Positions 19,240-29,377 of a DNA stretch of 64,000 nucleotides are shown piece by piece. How positions within the stretch are numbered: position 1 is the first letter of the stretch; each line of letters starts with the position of its first letter. The stretch spans positions 1-64,000 of the forward strand of contig NZ_ANMR01000004.1 in the NCBI RefSeq assembly GCF_000338275.1, written 5' to 3'. The notes beneath the pieces are model-generated. The model was not told where the DNA came from, did no database searches, and saw nothing but the letters and a program-made list of their open reading frames with translations. The position numbers and the translations under genes are program-made. The stretch comes from Staphylococcus xylosus NJ. GTDB lineage: Bacteria; Bacillota; Bacilli; Staphylococcales; Staphylococcaceae.

Positions 19240-20361
19240 TTATAATAAAATATTTCTTATCTCGCCTACATGATCGACTATGTAATCTGCTTCATAAGCT
19301 TCTAGTTCTTCACGAGCGTATTGACCTTTCAATCCAGTTAAAGGACCAATAAAAGTTGCGCCAATTTTTTTAGCACTTAGCAAATCAGCTAATGAATCTC
19401 CTACTACAAAGACTTCATTTTTAACAACTCGATTTTCTTGATTTGTTGCATATTTTTTATAATCCTCTTCGAAATTGCCTTCAAGTGTTGCCAAGTAGCT
19501 AAATGGATTTGGTTTACCTAAAGGTTTCAATTCAGGATAAATATCTTCAGCGATTAGTACTTCGCTTGCAGTAACAATGTGTTTATCATCGAATATATCT
19601 TTAATACCAATTGTATCAAATGGAACTAACGTTTCCGTGCGTGGTCTCCCTGTGGCTATCGCGATATGATACCCTGCGGCTTTTAAGTCTTCTAACAATT
19701 GCTTAATCTCAGCAACTGGTCTTAATATTACCTCATTATATATGTAACCTTTTTTAAAGTCAGAACGATTCAATTTTTGTTCAACCTCATTATAAAGTTG
19801 ATTACCTAAGTACCATTCTTGATAAATTTCTTGTGAAAGTATCCAAAATGGACTTTTCAACTCAAATAGTGCTGTTTGTTGTGTGTCTAATTGTTCACTC
19901 GCATACTTAATCAGATCCTGGTAAATATTGTCTTTACCTGTGCGTACATGATCTAAAAATGATAATGGTGCGTCAAAATTCAATGTTATATCAGAAATTT
20001 GATGCCCTAATTTTTGTAATGTTGCTTGTCCAAAATTTTCAGGATTTAAAATTTCCGCTAACGCATCAGCAGATAAATTTTTACAAATATCAACGAAGTG
20101 AATAGCTATTACAACAAATAGCATATCCCAGTTTGAGTTTAAACCAAGTGATTTTAGCTTAGTTAGTATCTCATCATGATAGAATACAATATCCCTGATT
20201 TCTGTGATTTGTTCATCACTCAAATTTCCAAATTGTATCGAGGGATCTAAACCAATATAATCCTTACTCATAAGCATTTCATATACGGTTAACGCCGATA
20301 CATCAAAACACCTTTCTTCACTTAAAAAAACACCATCAACATCAAATAAAACTGACTTCAT
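19240..20361 (-). CDS. HAD family hydrolase with large insertion
   Basis: 373 residues, long for a HAD phosphatase. Motif I is LFDVDGVF (Asp7, Asp9), motif II is near IAIATGRPRTET (about residue 245), Lys is in KPLGKPNPFSY and motif IV is FVVGDSLADLLSAKKIG. Between motif I and motif II lie about 230 mostly helical residues, far more than the usual C1 cap, so substrate selection is probably unusual. The family is conserved downstream of serA in staphylococci, but it is not a recognisable SerB. Substrate unknown. Start 20361 with AGGAGAG. Confidence 0.82.
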   Translation of the reverse strand: MKSVLFDVDGVFLSEERCFDVSALTVYEMLMSKDYIGLDPSIQFGNLSDEQITEIRDIVFYHDEILTKLKSLGLNSNWDMLFVVIAIHFVDICKNLSADALAEILNPENFGQATLQKLGHQISDITLNFDAPLSFLDHVRTGKDNIYQDLIKYASEQLDTQQTALFELKSPFWILSQEIYQEWYLGNQLYNEVEQKLNRSDFKKGYIYNEVILRPVAEIKQLLEDLKAAGYHIAIATGRPRTETLVPFDTIGIKDIFDDKHIVTASEVLIAEDIYPELKPLGKPNPFSYLATLEGNFEEDYKKYATNQENRVVKNEVFVVGDSLADLLSAKKIGATFIGPLTGLKGQYAREELEAYEADYIVDHVGEIRNILL

Positions 20362-20562
20362 ACTACCTACTCTCCTTTAATCAGAAAATTCTGATACTAT
20401 TATATCGTACTATTTTACAAACAAAAGAGCAATGCATTTACAGTGTTTTGTTAAACAAATCAACAGATCTTTTTATAAGTTTTAGCTATAAAAAAAAACA
20501 CCTAACTAAGCTGAAGTAATATTATAAATTTCAGCTAATTAGATGTTTAAAATACCTTTATT

Positions 20563-22059
20563 TTATTTTTCCATTTGAAGTTCAATTTCATCAGCAACTT
20601 GTTGGACTTGAGTTCCAATGATAACTTGTGTATTGTGTTTACCACTCTTCGTTACACCAACAGCACCAGCGCCTTTAATCTTAGCTTCATCAATCACATT
20701 ATTATCATGTAATTCCATGCGTAACCGTGTGGCACAGTTTGTTAACGTTACAATATTTTCTTTACCACCTAATCCTTCTAAGATTTGACTAGCTGTCTTT
20801 GAATATTTACCTGTTTGCGATTTTCCTGAATTTGAAATCTCAGTTGAATCTTCAGTATCTCCTGTTGTAGCTTCATCGGATGTTGGATCAGGTAGTAAGT
20901 TATCACCACGACCAGGAGTATTAAGTTTCAACCATTTGATTGCAAATCTAAATACTACGTAATAAATAACAAAGAATACAAGACCTTGAACCATTAACAT
21001 CATCGGATGGTTTGCTACTGGGTTAATCAAAGATAATAAAAAGTCAATTAATCCCGCACTAAATGAAAATCCTGCTGTCCAATGGAATAACGCGGCTATA
21101 AACAAAGATAAACCAGTTAACACAGCATGTATTAAGAATAATAGCGGAGCTACAAACATAAATGAAAATTCAATAGGTTCCGTAACTCCAACGAAAAATG
21201 CTGAAATAGCTCCACCAAACATTAACCCGTAAACTCTTTTCTTTTGTTTTGTTTCTGCTGTATGATACATCGCTAATGCGGCTGCTGGGACGCCAAACAT
21301 CATTACTGGGAAGAAACCGGCCATATAACGCCCTGTAACGCCTTGAACTGCACCATCACCAGTTTGGAATTTCGCAATATCGTTTATACCAGCTAAATCG
21401 AACCAAAATACCGCGTTTAATGCATGATGTAGTCCGGTTGGGATTAAGAGACGGTTGAAAAATCCATACAGAAATGCCCCACCAGGTCCTAAATCTAATA
21501 TCCATGTCCCAAAAGTAACAATTCCTGAGTACACAATTGGCCAAACAAATAACATAATAACTGCTATAAATATACTGAAAAACGCAGTTAAAATAGGCAC
21601 CAAACGTTTCCCACTAAAGAATGATAACGCTGTTGGCAATTCTGTTGTACTAAATCTGTTATACGTATATGCTGCCACTAAACCAATAACCAAACCAATT
21701 AAGACATTTTGATTATTCATTTGTTCAAATGCTGCATTTACACCAGATTCTTTCACGCCTAATAATGGCGCTAGTTTTTCTGGACTGAGTACAACTGTCG
21801 TTAAGAAAAAACCGACGGCTGCTGCAAGTGCAACTGCGCCATCATTTTTCTTCGCCATACCTAATGCAACACCAATTGCAAATAAAATACCCAATTGTTC
21901 AAGAATCGTTGATCCTGCCGTAGAGAAAAAGGCAGCTACTGTAGGCAATATGCCAAGTGCAGTTAATGCATTACCTATACCAACGATAATGGCTGCTGCT
22001 GGCAATACAGCTACAGGTAGCATAAGTGATCTTCCTAAACGTTGAAAGAAACTATACAT
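20563..22059 (-). CDS. nagE: PTS permease EIICB, N-acetylglucosamine type
   Basis: Takes up and phosphorylates N-acetylglucosamine (or a related sugar). 498 residues: EIIC with about ten membrane segments (1-375), carrying GLHHALNAVFWFDLAG, a motif of GlcNAc-type permeases, and VGVTEPIEFSFMFVAP; an acidic linker (about 390-415); and an EIIB domain with phosphorylated Cys in LTNCATRLRMEL. No EIIA domain, so a separate EIIA-Glc is needed. The ATG at 22059 has a GGGG site; a TTG six codons upstream is poorer. Preceded by a hairpin with U-tract and by an inverted repeat near the presumed -10. Confidence 0.88.
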   Translation of the reverse strand: MYSFFQRLGRSLMLPVAVLPAAAIIVGIGNALTALGILPTVAAFFSTAGSTILEQLGILFAIGVALGMAKKNDGAVALAAAVGFFLTTVVLSPEKLAPLLGVKESGVNAAFEQMNNQNVLIGLVIGLVAAYTYNRFSTTELPTALSFFSGKRLVPILTAFFSIFIAVIMLFVWPIVYSGIVTFGTWILDLGPGGAFLYGFFNRLLIPTGLHHALNAVFWFDLAGINDIAKFQTGDGAVQGVTGRYMAGFFPVMMFGVPAAALAMYHTAETKQKKRVYGLMFGGAISAFFVGVTEPIEFSFMFVAPLLFLIHAVLTGLSLFIAALFHWTAGFSFSAGLIDFLLSLINPVANHPMMLMVQGLVFFVIYYVVFRFAIKWLKLNTPGRGDNLLPDPTSDEATTGDTEDSTEISNSGKSQTGKYSKTASQILEGLGGKENIVTLTNCATRLRMELHDNNVIDEAKIKGAGAVGVTKSGKHNTQVIIGTQVQQVADEIELQMEK

Positions 22060-22084
22060 AAATATTCCCCATTTCAAAATAAAT

Positions 22085-22126
22085 TCCCAAAAAAATCACC
22101 ACATGCACAATATTGTCCACGTGGTG
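22085..22126 (-). promoter_or_regulatory. Terminator-like hairpin in the nagE leader
   Basis: CACCACATG (22097-22105) pairs with CACGTGGTG (22118-22126) with one wobble; on the minus strand seven Ts follow, ending 30 bases before the nagE ATG. It either ends the upstream acyltransferase transcript or acts as an attenuator for nagE. Confidence 0.65.
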
Positions 22127-22143
22127 TTTGTAAACTCTTTACT

Positions 22144-22161
22144 AACTGTTATTGTACAGTT
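22144..22161. promoter_or_regulatory. Inverted repeat at the probable nagE promoter
   Basis: AACTGT and ACAGTT separated by 6 bases, just downstream of TATTATATAA on the minus strand. The position fits an operator at the start of transcription or the first hairpin of the leader. No regulator is assigned. Confidence 0.4.
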
Positions 22162-22238
22162 ATATAATAACATATGATTTAAAGATTACGTATCAAAAAT
22201 AAAAAAGTTTAATTATTCCAATATATTAATGTTTTTAT

Positions 22239-22859
22239 TTAGTTATTTTTTACATAGTCATTTAATTCTGATTGTAATTGAATTGTTCTTTGCTCTAATT
22301 CTTTAGTTAAATACTCTAATTTTTCATTACGCTTCATGTCTTTTGGAAGATGTTTAGTTTCTATTGGTTCACCAAATCTGATAATTGCTTTTCCAGTAAT
22401 CAATCCTTTTATTTCTTTTGGCCCAACATAAGCTGCAGGTAAAATCGGAGCTTGAGCCATCATCGCTATAGTTACAGCTCCTCTTTTCATTGGTGAACCT
22501 TCATCATACTTCATGCGGTGTCCTGTGGGAAAGATTCCAACAGTTTTATTTTCTTTTAACAGTTTTATTGGTTTTTTTAATGTGCTTGGTCCAGGATTAT
22601 CTCTATCTACTGGAAATGCATTTAATGACGATAAAAATTTACCAAAAACTTTGTTGTTAAATAGTTCTTTTTTAGCCATATAATGTATTTGGTTAGGATA
22701 AATCGCTGTGCCTAACATGATTACTTCATTATAACTCTCGTGAGTACAAGTCACTACATACCTATGAAGTTGAGGTATATTTTCTTTTCCTTGAACTTCT
22801 AACGAATTACTTAATTTTATAATAATTAATTTCAACAAACCACTTATAAATTTATACAT
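22239..22859 (-). CDS. 1-acyl-sn-glycerol-3-phosphate acyltransferase family protein (PlsC-like)
   Basis: Lysophospholipid acyltransferase fold, normally making phosphatidic acid at the membrane. 206 residues: hydrophobic amphipathic N-terminus (1-20), acyltransferase block I reading CTHESYNEV (His40 with Glu45, an HX4E in place of the common HX4D), block II NAFPVDRDNPG, block III GIFPTGHRM where most enzymes have FPEGTR, and block IV APILPAAYVGP. ATG 22859 is preferred (AGG 8 bases upstream) over a GTG three codons before. These deviations leave the exact substrate open. Confidence 0.82.
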   Translation of the reverse strand: MYKFISGLLKLIIIKLSNSLEVQGKENIPQLHRYVVTCTHESYNEVIMLGTAIYPNQIHYMAKKELFNNKVFGKFLSSLNAFPVDRDNPGPSTLKKPIKLLKENKTVGIFPTGHRMKYDEGSPMKRGAVTIAMMAQAPILPAAYVGPKEIKGLITGKAIIRFGEPIETKHLPKDMKRNEKLEYLTKELEQRTIQLQSELNDYVKNN

Positions 22860-23026
22860 TTTTTGCACCTACTTCATTTTGCTTATCTTTCCTCATTGAT
22901 TTTATCATTTAGTAAGATTATGGACAAGAAGATTTATATTTCAGTCTAAAGTCGTATAGTGGTATACTAGAAAAAGTTGCACAAAACTTTCATAATAGGA
23001 TATACAGTAATAATTGGAGGTAGAAT

Positions 23027-24322
23027 ATGTCAGAATTTAACAATGAGCAAAATACAAACAACAATCAAAATTACCAACAAAACACAACGCAATACACCTC
23101 ACATAAACGGATAAGGCAAAAACCTAAATTCCCATGGTTTAGAACAGTTATAGTTGCCTTAGTCGCTGGTATCATTGGAGCCCTTATTGTATTAGGCGTC
23201 GGTAAACTAATGGAAACTACAGTATTAAACGATAATGGCTCATCTGTAAATGAAGCATCAAACACTGGAAATGGTGGAAATACTCTTGATGGAAAAAGCG
23301 AAAAGTATAATTCCGTCAATCAAATGATTAATGATGTCTCTCCAGCAATTGTTGGTGTTATCAACATGCAAAAAGCTCAAAACTTAGATGATTTATTAAA
23401 AGGTAAATCTTCGAAAGCGCAAGAAGCCGGTGTAGGTTCTGGTGTAATATATCAGAAAAATAATGGTTCTGCATACATCGTTACTAATAATCATGTGATA
23501 GATGGTGCGAGCGAAATCAAAGTTCAACTTCATAACTCTAAACAAGTAGATGCTAAATTAATTGGTAAAGATGCATTAACTGATATGGCAGTGCTAAAAA
23601 TTAATGAAACTAAAGGCACAAAAGCAATCAACTTTGCCAATTCTTCAAAAGTTAAGACTGGAGATAGTGTATTTGCCATGGGCAACCCATTAGGCTTAGA
23701 ATTTGCTAATTCAGTAACTTCTGGGATTATTTCAGCAAGTGAACGTACCATTGATACTCAAACATCAGCTGGTTCAAACAAAGTTAACGTACTTCAAACA
23801 GATGCAGCCATAAATCCAGGTAACTCTGGTGGCGCCCTTGTAGATATTAACGGTAATCTAGTAGGTATAAACTCAATGAAGATTGCTAATGAACAAGTGG
23901 AAGGCATTGGTTTTGCTATACCAAGTAACGAAGTTAAAGTTACTATTAAAGAGCTAGTAGAGAAAGGTAAGATTGATCGTCCTTCTATTGGTATTGGCTT
24001 ACTCAATGTCAGCGAAATTCCAGACGAATATAAAGACCAACTTAAAACATCACGTAAAGATGGCGCATACGTAGCAAAAGTTGATGGTGATAATGGTCTT
24101 AAAGAAGGCGATATTATTACAGCAATTGATGATAAAAAAGTTAAAGAAGATACAGATATTCGTTCTTATCTTTATGAAAATAAAAAACCTGGCGATTCGG
24201 TGAAATTGACTGTAGAACGTAAAGGTAAACAACAAAAAATAGATGTAACATTAAAAGAACAAAAAACAACATCACAACCTTCTGAAGACTCAAGTGAAGA
24301 AAAAAGTTCACCGTTCAATTAA
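23027..24322 (+). CDS. HtrA-like trypsin-type serine protease with PDZ domain
   Basis: Membrane-anchored quality-control protease acting outside the cytoplasmic membrane. 431 residues: Asn/Gln-rich cytoplasmic N-terminus (1-35), one transmembrane helix (about 40-62), a low-complexity linker, then the protease domain with His in TNNHVIDGAS, Asp in DALTDMAVLK and Ser in NPGNSGGALVD, and one C-terminal PDZ domain (about 320-410) with GAYVAKVDGDNGLKEGD. A Ser/Glu-rich tail ends the protein. GGAGG site upstream; own terminator. Confidence 0.93.
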   Translation: MSEFNNEQNTNNNQNYQQNTTQYTSHKRIRQKPKFPWFRTVIVALVAGIIGALIVLGVGKLMETTVLNDNGSSVNEASNTGNGGNTLDGKSEKYNSVNQMINDVSPAIVGVINMQKAQNLDDLLKGKSSKAQEAGVGSGVIYQKNNGSAYIVTNNHVIDGASEIKVQLHNSKQVDAKLIGKDALTDMAVLKINETKGTKAINFANSSKVKTGDSVFAMGNPLGLEFANSVTSGIISASERTIDTQTSAGSNKVNVLQTDAAINPGNSGGALVDINGNLVGINSMKIANEQVEGIGFAIPSNEVKVTIKELVEKGKIDRPSIGIGLLNVSEIPDEYKDQLKTSRKDGAYVAKVDGDNGLKEGDIITAIDDKKVKEDTDIRSYLYENKKPGDSVKLTVERKGKQQKIDVTLKEQKTTSQPSEDSSEEKSSPFN

Positions 24323-24357
24323 TTCCATCTAAGATATTTGTAAATTATTAAACATAA

Positions 24358-24410
24358 TGTGCTTAGGACTGACAAACCTCTCTCGGTTTCACCTCCTTAG
24401 CACATTTTTT
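24358..24410 (+). terminator. Terminator of htrA-like gene
   Basis: TGTGCTTAGG pairs with CCTTAGCACA (small bulge), followed by TTTTTT. Confidence 0.8.
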
Positions 24411-24581
24411 ATAGTCTTTTTTAATGAAATTTGCGCCTAACTAGCTTTCCATACAATAATTACAGATTGCCCTCTTGCTTATTAAAAGCGTGAGAAAAAT
24501 TACTTTGAACTAAAATTTATTATAGTTTAAGGTCTCATCAATATTAATTAGCGTTTAATCAGTCACAATTTTAACTAGATT

Positions 24582-24620
24582 AAAAAAGCAGCAATCTACT
24601 ATGTTCAAATAGATTGCTGC
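24582..24620 (-). terminator. Terminator of tyrS
   Basis: GCAGCAATCTA (24588-24598) and TAGATTGCTGC (24610-24620), perfect 11 bp; the minus strand then reads TTTTTTAATC. The rest of 24411-24581 holds nothing I can name. Confidence 0.9.
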
Positions 24621-24630
24621 ATAAAAATTA

Positions 24631-25971
<1,341 letters not shown>

Positions 25972-25974
25972 TTA

Positions 25975-26200
25975 AAAAACGCCCTTACAAATTAATGTAA
26001 GGGCGCATGCGCACGGTACCACCATACTTAAGTCAAACAACTTTATTAATGATACGTTCATTAACTAAAACGTTTGGATTACTTTAATTAATAAGGTGTA
26101 TTCACAAAATGCGCAACGTTAGTTCACAACAACCACTAACTCTCTGAAGATAACACAAGAAGTTACTTTTCCTTTATCCAAAAAACGATATCGAATTGAT
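25975..26200 (-). promoter_or_regulatory. T-box riboswitch (tRNA-Tyr) of tyrS
   Basis: On the minus strand the T-box core TGGTGGTACCG lies at about 26020-26030, followed by a terminator hairpin CGCCCTTACA / TGTAAGGGCG (25981-26006) and a T-run. A candidate specifier reads GAA-UAC-ACC near 26100, giving the Tyr codon UAC. Uncharged tRNA-Tyr should pair with the specifier and the T-box bulge to permit read-through. Confidence 0.92.
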
Positions 26201-26204
26201 ACTA

Positions 26205-26233
26205 ATTATAAGTAACTATAATTTAAAAGTCAA
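26205..26233 (-). promoter_or_regulatory. tyrS promoter
   Basis: On the minus strand TTGACT (26228-26233) and TATAAT (26205-26210) with 17-base spacing, immediately upstream of the T-box. Confidence 0.85.
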
Positions 26234-26245
26234 TATGTTAATTTA

Positions 26246-26254
26246 TGTTATAAT
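26246..26254 (+). promoter_or_regulatory. Extended -10 promoter of the glycosyltransferase gene
   Basis: TGTTATAAT: perfect TATAAT with TG in the extended position, 25 bases before the start codon and back-to-back with the tyrS promoter. Confidence 0.5.
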
Positions 26255-26278
26255 ATTGCATACATAAGGAGGCTGTAT

Positions 26279-27178
26279 ATGACGCATCAAACAGTTGAAA
26301 ATCAACATCAACCGTCATGTTTTGATAAATTTGAAAGCATCTATAAAAAACTGAAACATATTTTCATCGGCTTGTTTGCGATACTAACATGTACCTCGGT
26401 GATAATATTAGCAATTACTGTTTTTTATTTTCAAAGTATCACAAAAGAAGCAATACATATGTCTGATGATGATTTAAAACTTAAATTACTTTACATTGTC
26501 GGTAGCCAAGATATAGATTATGACAATAAACATATTTTAACTGAGTATAACGAATCCATGAACACCTTAATTGTTGGCCCTAAAAATGTTAACAAAAATG
26601 TCATCAAAGCATTAACAGCTTCAGAAGATAGTTTGTTTTTCAGACATAATGGTATTTTACCTAAAGCTTTGGTTCGAGCAGTTGGCCAAGATATTTTTAA
26701 TACTGAAAGTGCCACTGGTGGCAGTACAATAACACAGCAACTTGTTAAGAATCAATTACTAACAAACGAAAAAACATATAATCGAAAAGCGAATGAGTTA
26801 GTTCTATCAATGCGAGCTGAAAAATTATTGACCAAAGATGAAATTATATATACGTACTTAAATATTGTACCATTTGGACGTGATTATAATGGCTCAAACA
26901 TATCCGGTATAGCTTCAGCTTCATATAGTTTATTTGGAAAGTCGCCATCAGACTTAAATATTGCTGAATCGGCCTATTTAGTAGGTTTATTACAAAGCCC
27001 CTATTTTTATACACCATATGAAGAAAACGGCACTCTAAAATCTGATGCAGATATACAAATTGGTCTGGATAGACAACATTATGTATTAAAACGAATGTTA
27101 GTAGAAGGGAAAATCACAGAATATGATTATAAAAGAGCTGAAAGGTTCAGTATTCGCCAACACTTATTATCAAAATAA
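26279..27178 (+). CDS. sgtA: Monofunctional peptidoglycan glycosyltransferase (GT51)
   Basis: Polymerises lipid II into glycan strands on the outer face of the membrane. 299 residues: short cytoplasmic N-terminus, one transmembrane helix (about 32-58), then a GT51 domain with catalytic Glu in ASEDSLFFRHNG, GGSTITQQLVKNQ, RKANELVLSMRAEK with LTKDEIIYTYLNIVPFG, and the second acidic residue in NIAESAYLVGLLQSP. There is no transpeptidase domain. The symbol sgtA is chosen from its position beside tyrS; Mgt/SgtB is the other staphylococcal paralog, so the symbol is less certain than the family. AAGGAGG site upstream. Confidence 0.87.
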   Translation: MTHQTVENQHQPSCFDKFESIYKKLKHIFIGLFAILTCTSVIILAITVFYFQSITKEAIHMSDDDLKLKLLYIVGSQDIDYDNKHILTEYNESMNTLIVGPKNVNKNVIKALTASEDSLFFRHNGILPKALVRAVGQDIFNTESATGGSTITQQLVKNQLLTNEKTYNRKANELVLSMRAEKLLTKDEIIYTYLNIVPFGRDYNGSNISGIASASYSLFGKSPSDLNIAESAYLVGLLQSPYFYTPYEENGTLKSDADIQIGLDRQHYVLKRMLVEGKITEYDYKRAERFSIRQHLLSK

Positions 27179-27208
27179 GCTCTTTGCCTTAAATTACCAT
27201 AGCTAAAC

Positions 27209-27266
27209 TTAAGGGAGTAGGGGGTGAAACCATTCAATCAACTATGATTTCGCCCCTACTCCCTTA
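27209..27266. terminator. Long intergenic hairpin between sgtA and fhs
   Basis: TAAGGGAGTAGGGG pairs with CCCCTACTCCCTTA and the stem extends through TGAAA/TTTCG with a bulge; loop about 18 bases. It lies between convergent genes and probably terminates both, although no long U-tract follows on the plus strand. Confidence 0.6.
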
Positions 27267-27392
27267 TGCATTGTAATTTTATCAATCATAAACCAAATGA
27301 AAATATTTTATACTTAACGTTAATATTAAAATTTAGTTATCGTAAATAATTTTCTATAGTCATTATTTATACAATATCAATCATTACTAATT

Positions 27393-29066
27393 TTAGAATA
27401 AACCAACTGCGTGACCATCATCAGTCACATCCATATTTAAAGCAGCTGGTTTCTTAGGTAATCCAGGCATAGTCATAATTGCGCCTGTTAGTGCAACAAT
27501 AAATCCTGCTCCTGTTTTAGCTTCTAATTCACGGATTGTAATTTCAAAACCTTCAGGTGCACCTAATTGTGTAGCATCATCACTAAATGAATATTGCGTT
27601 TTAGCCATACAAATTGGATAATGATCCCAACCGTTATCTTTAAATTGTTGTAATTGTTTTTGTGCTTTACTACTGAATGTCACTTTTGAACCACCATAAA
27701 TTTCTTTAACAACCGTTTCGATTTTATCTTCTAAAGGTTGTTCTAAATCATATAAATGTTTAAATGTTTGCGGTTGTTCTATAACTTCTAATACCTTATT
27801 AGCTAAATCGATGCCGCCTTTGCCACCTTTTTCCCAGACTTCAGTTAAAGCTAGATGAACACCATTATCTTTTGCCCATTGTTGTACAAATTCTGTTTCT
27901 GCATCTGTATCATGTACAAATGCATTTAAAGCTACGACTGGTTCTAGTCCATATTTCCTTACATTTTTAACATGACGTTCTAAGTTAACGATACCGGATT
28001 TCAATGCTTCTACATTTTCTTCTTTTAAGTTATCTTTTGCTACACCGCCATGCATTTTAATAGCACGGATCGTTGCAACTACAACAACTGCTAAAGGTTC
28101 AAAACCTGCTTCACGTGCTTTAATATTAATGAATTTTTCTGCACCTAAATCAGATCCAAATCCTGCTTCTGTAACAACGATATCCGCTAAGTCTCTTGCA
28201 GTTTCTGTAGCTAATATAGAGTTACAACCATGAGCAATGTTAGCAAATGGTCCGCCATGTACAAGTGCCGGTGTACCTTCAATAGTTTGTACAAGATTAG
28301 GTTTAATCGCATCTTTTAATATCATAGCTAATGCGCCTTCAACTTTTAAATCTGCTACTGTCACTGGTTTACGTGAACGAGTATAACCAATTGTGATATT
28401 ACTAATTTTTGCTTTCAAATCATTTATATTATTTGCTAAGCAGAGGATTGCCATGATTTCAGAAGCTACAGTAATATTGAAACCATCTTCACGAGGTACG
28501 CCTTGAGTCGGGCCGCCTAAACCAACGATCACGTTGCGTAATGCACGATCATTCATATCTAACACACGTTTCCACTCGATACGTCTTTGATCTATTTCTA
28601 ACTCGTTCCCCTGATGGATATGGTTATCAATAAATGCTGATAACGCATTATTTGCAGTTGTAATAGCGTGAAAATCCCCATTAAAATGCAAATTGATATC
28701 TTCCATAGGTAGCACTTGAGCATATCCGCCACCAGTAGCGCCACCTTTAATACCAAAAGTTGGCCCTAAAGCTGGTTCACGTAGTGCAACCATCACATTT
28801 TGTTTAAGTTGATTAAATGCATCAGATAAACCAACTGTAACTGTTGATTTACCTTCACCTGCTGGCGTTGGACTCATAGCAGTTACTAAGACTACTTTCC
28901 CCTTACCATTTTTTTGTTGAACTTGATTAATATCAATCTTTGCTTTGTAATGACCATAAGGTTCTAATGCATCCGCTGGAATACCAGCTTTCTTTGCAAT
29001 TTCCCCAATTGGTTTTAATGTAGATTGATTTGCAATATCTAAATCAGATAAATGTGTCAAATTCAT
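27393..29066 (-). CDS. fhs: Formate-tetrahydrofolate ligase
   Basis: ATP-dependent synthesis of 10-formyl-THF from formate, feeding purines and formyl-Met. 557 residues, standard length. P-loop-like [14 protein letters not shown] near residue 68, [35 protein letters not shown] and [14 protein letters not shown] are family signatures. ATG 29066 (AAGGGA upstream) starts MNLTHLSD; a TTG two codons later is an alternative that matches other annotations. Monocistronic in context. Confidence 0.96.
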   Translation of the reverse strand: MNLTHLSDLDIANQSTLKPIGEIAKKAGIPADALEPYGHYKAKIDINQVQQKNGKGKVVLVTAMSPTPAGEGKSTVTVGLSDAFNQLKQNVMVALREPALGPTFGIKGGATGGGYAQVLPMEDINLHFNGDFHAITTANNALSAFIDNHIHQGNELEIDQRRIEWKRVLDMNDRALRNVIVGLGGPTQGVPREDGFNITVASEIMAILCLANNINDLKAKISNITIGYTRSRKPVTVADLKVEGALAMILKDAIKPNLVQTIEGTPALVHGGPFANIAHGCNSILATETARDLADIVVTEAGFGSDLGAEKFINIKAREAGFEPLAVVVVATIRAIKMHGGVAKDNLKEENVEALKSGIVNLERHVKNVRKYGLEPVVALNAFVHDTDAETEFVQQWAKDNGVHLALTEVWEKGGKGGIDLANKVLEVIEQPQTFKHLYDLEQPLEDKIETVVKEIYGGSKVTFSSKAQKQLQQFKDNGWDHYPICMAKTQYSFSDDATQLGAPEGFEITIRELEAKTGAGFIVALTGAIMTMPGLPKKPAALNMDVTDDGHAVGLF

Positions 29067-29262
29067 TCGTCCCTTCTAAAATTAATTTTTAAATCAATAA
29101 TCACTATATATTTATCATATATACTACTGACAAAAATAAATCCTTACATACTTTATATTAACCAACTTAAGTTGCGTTGTCGACTTTTATAGATAGCGCT
29201 TCCACTATTATAGGGTAATATTAAAATTTTAGATTACATAAACACTATTTTGTTTTCTAATT

Positions 29263-29312
29263 CAAAAACTACCTTTATATCTCTTATATGTTAAAGAGAT
29301 ATAAAGGTAGTT
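29263..29312 (-). terminator. Terminator of acsA
   Basis: A 19-bp perfect stem (29267-29285 with 29294-29312, AACTACCTTT... ) with an 8-base loop; the minus strand then reads TTTTTG. The rest of 29067-29262 carries no recognisable feature apart from AT-rich sequence that should contain the fhs promoter. Confidence 0.92.
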
Positions 29313-29377
29313 TAGGTTGAGTGTTATATAACTTACTGTTCAAAAATAACAAGTTCTATTTTTGGATTAGCCTTTGT

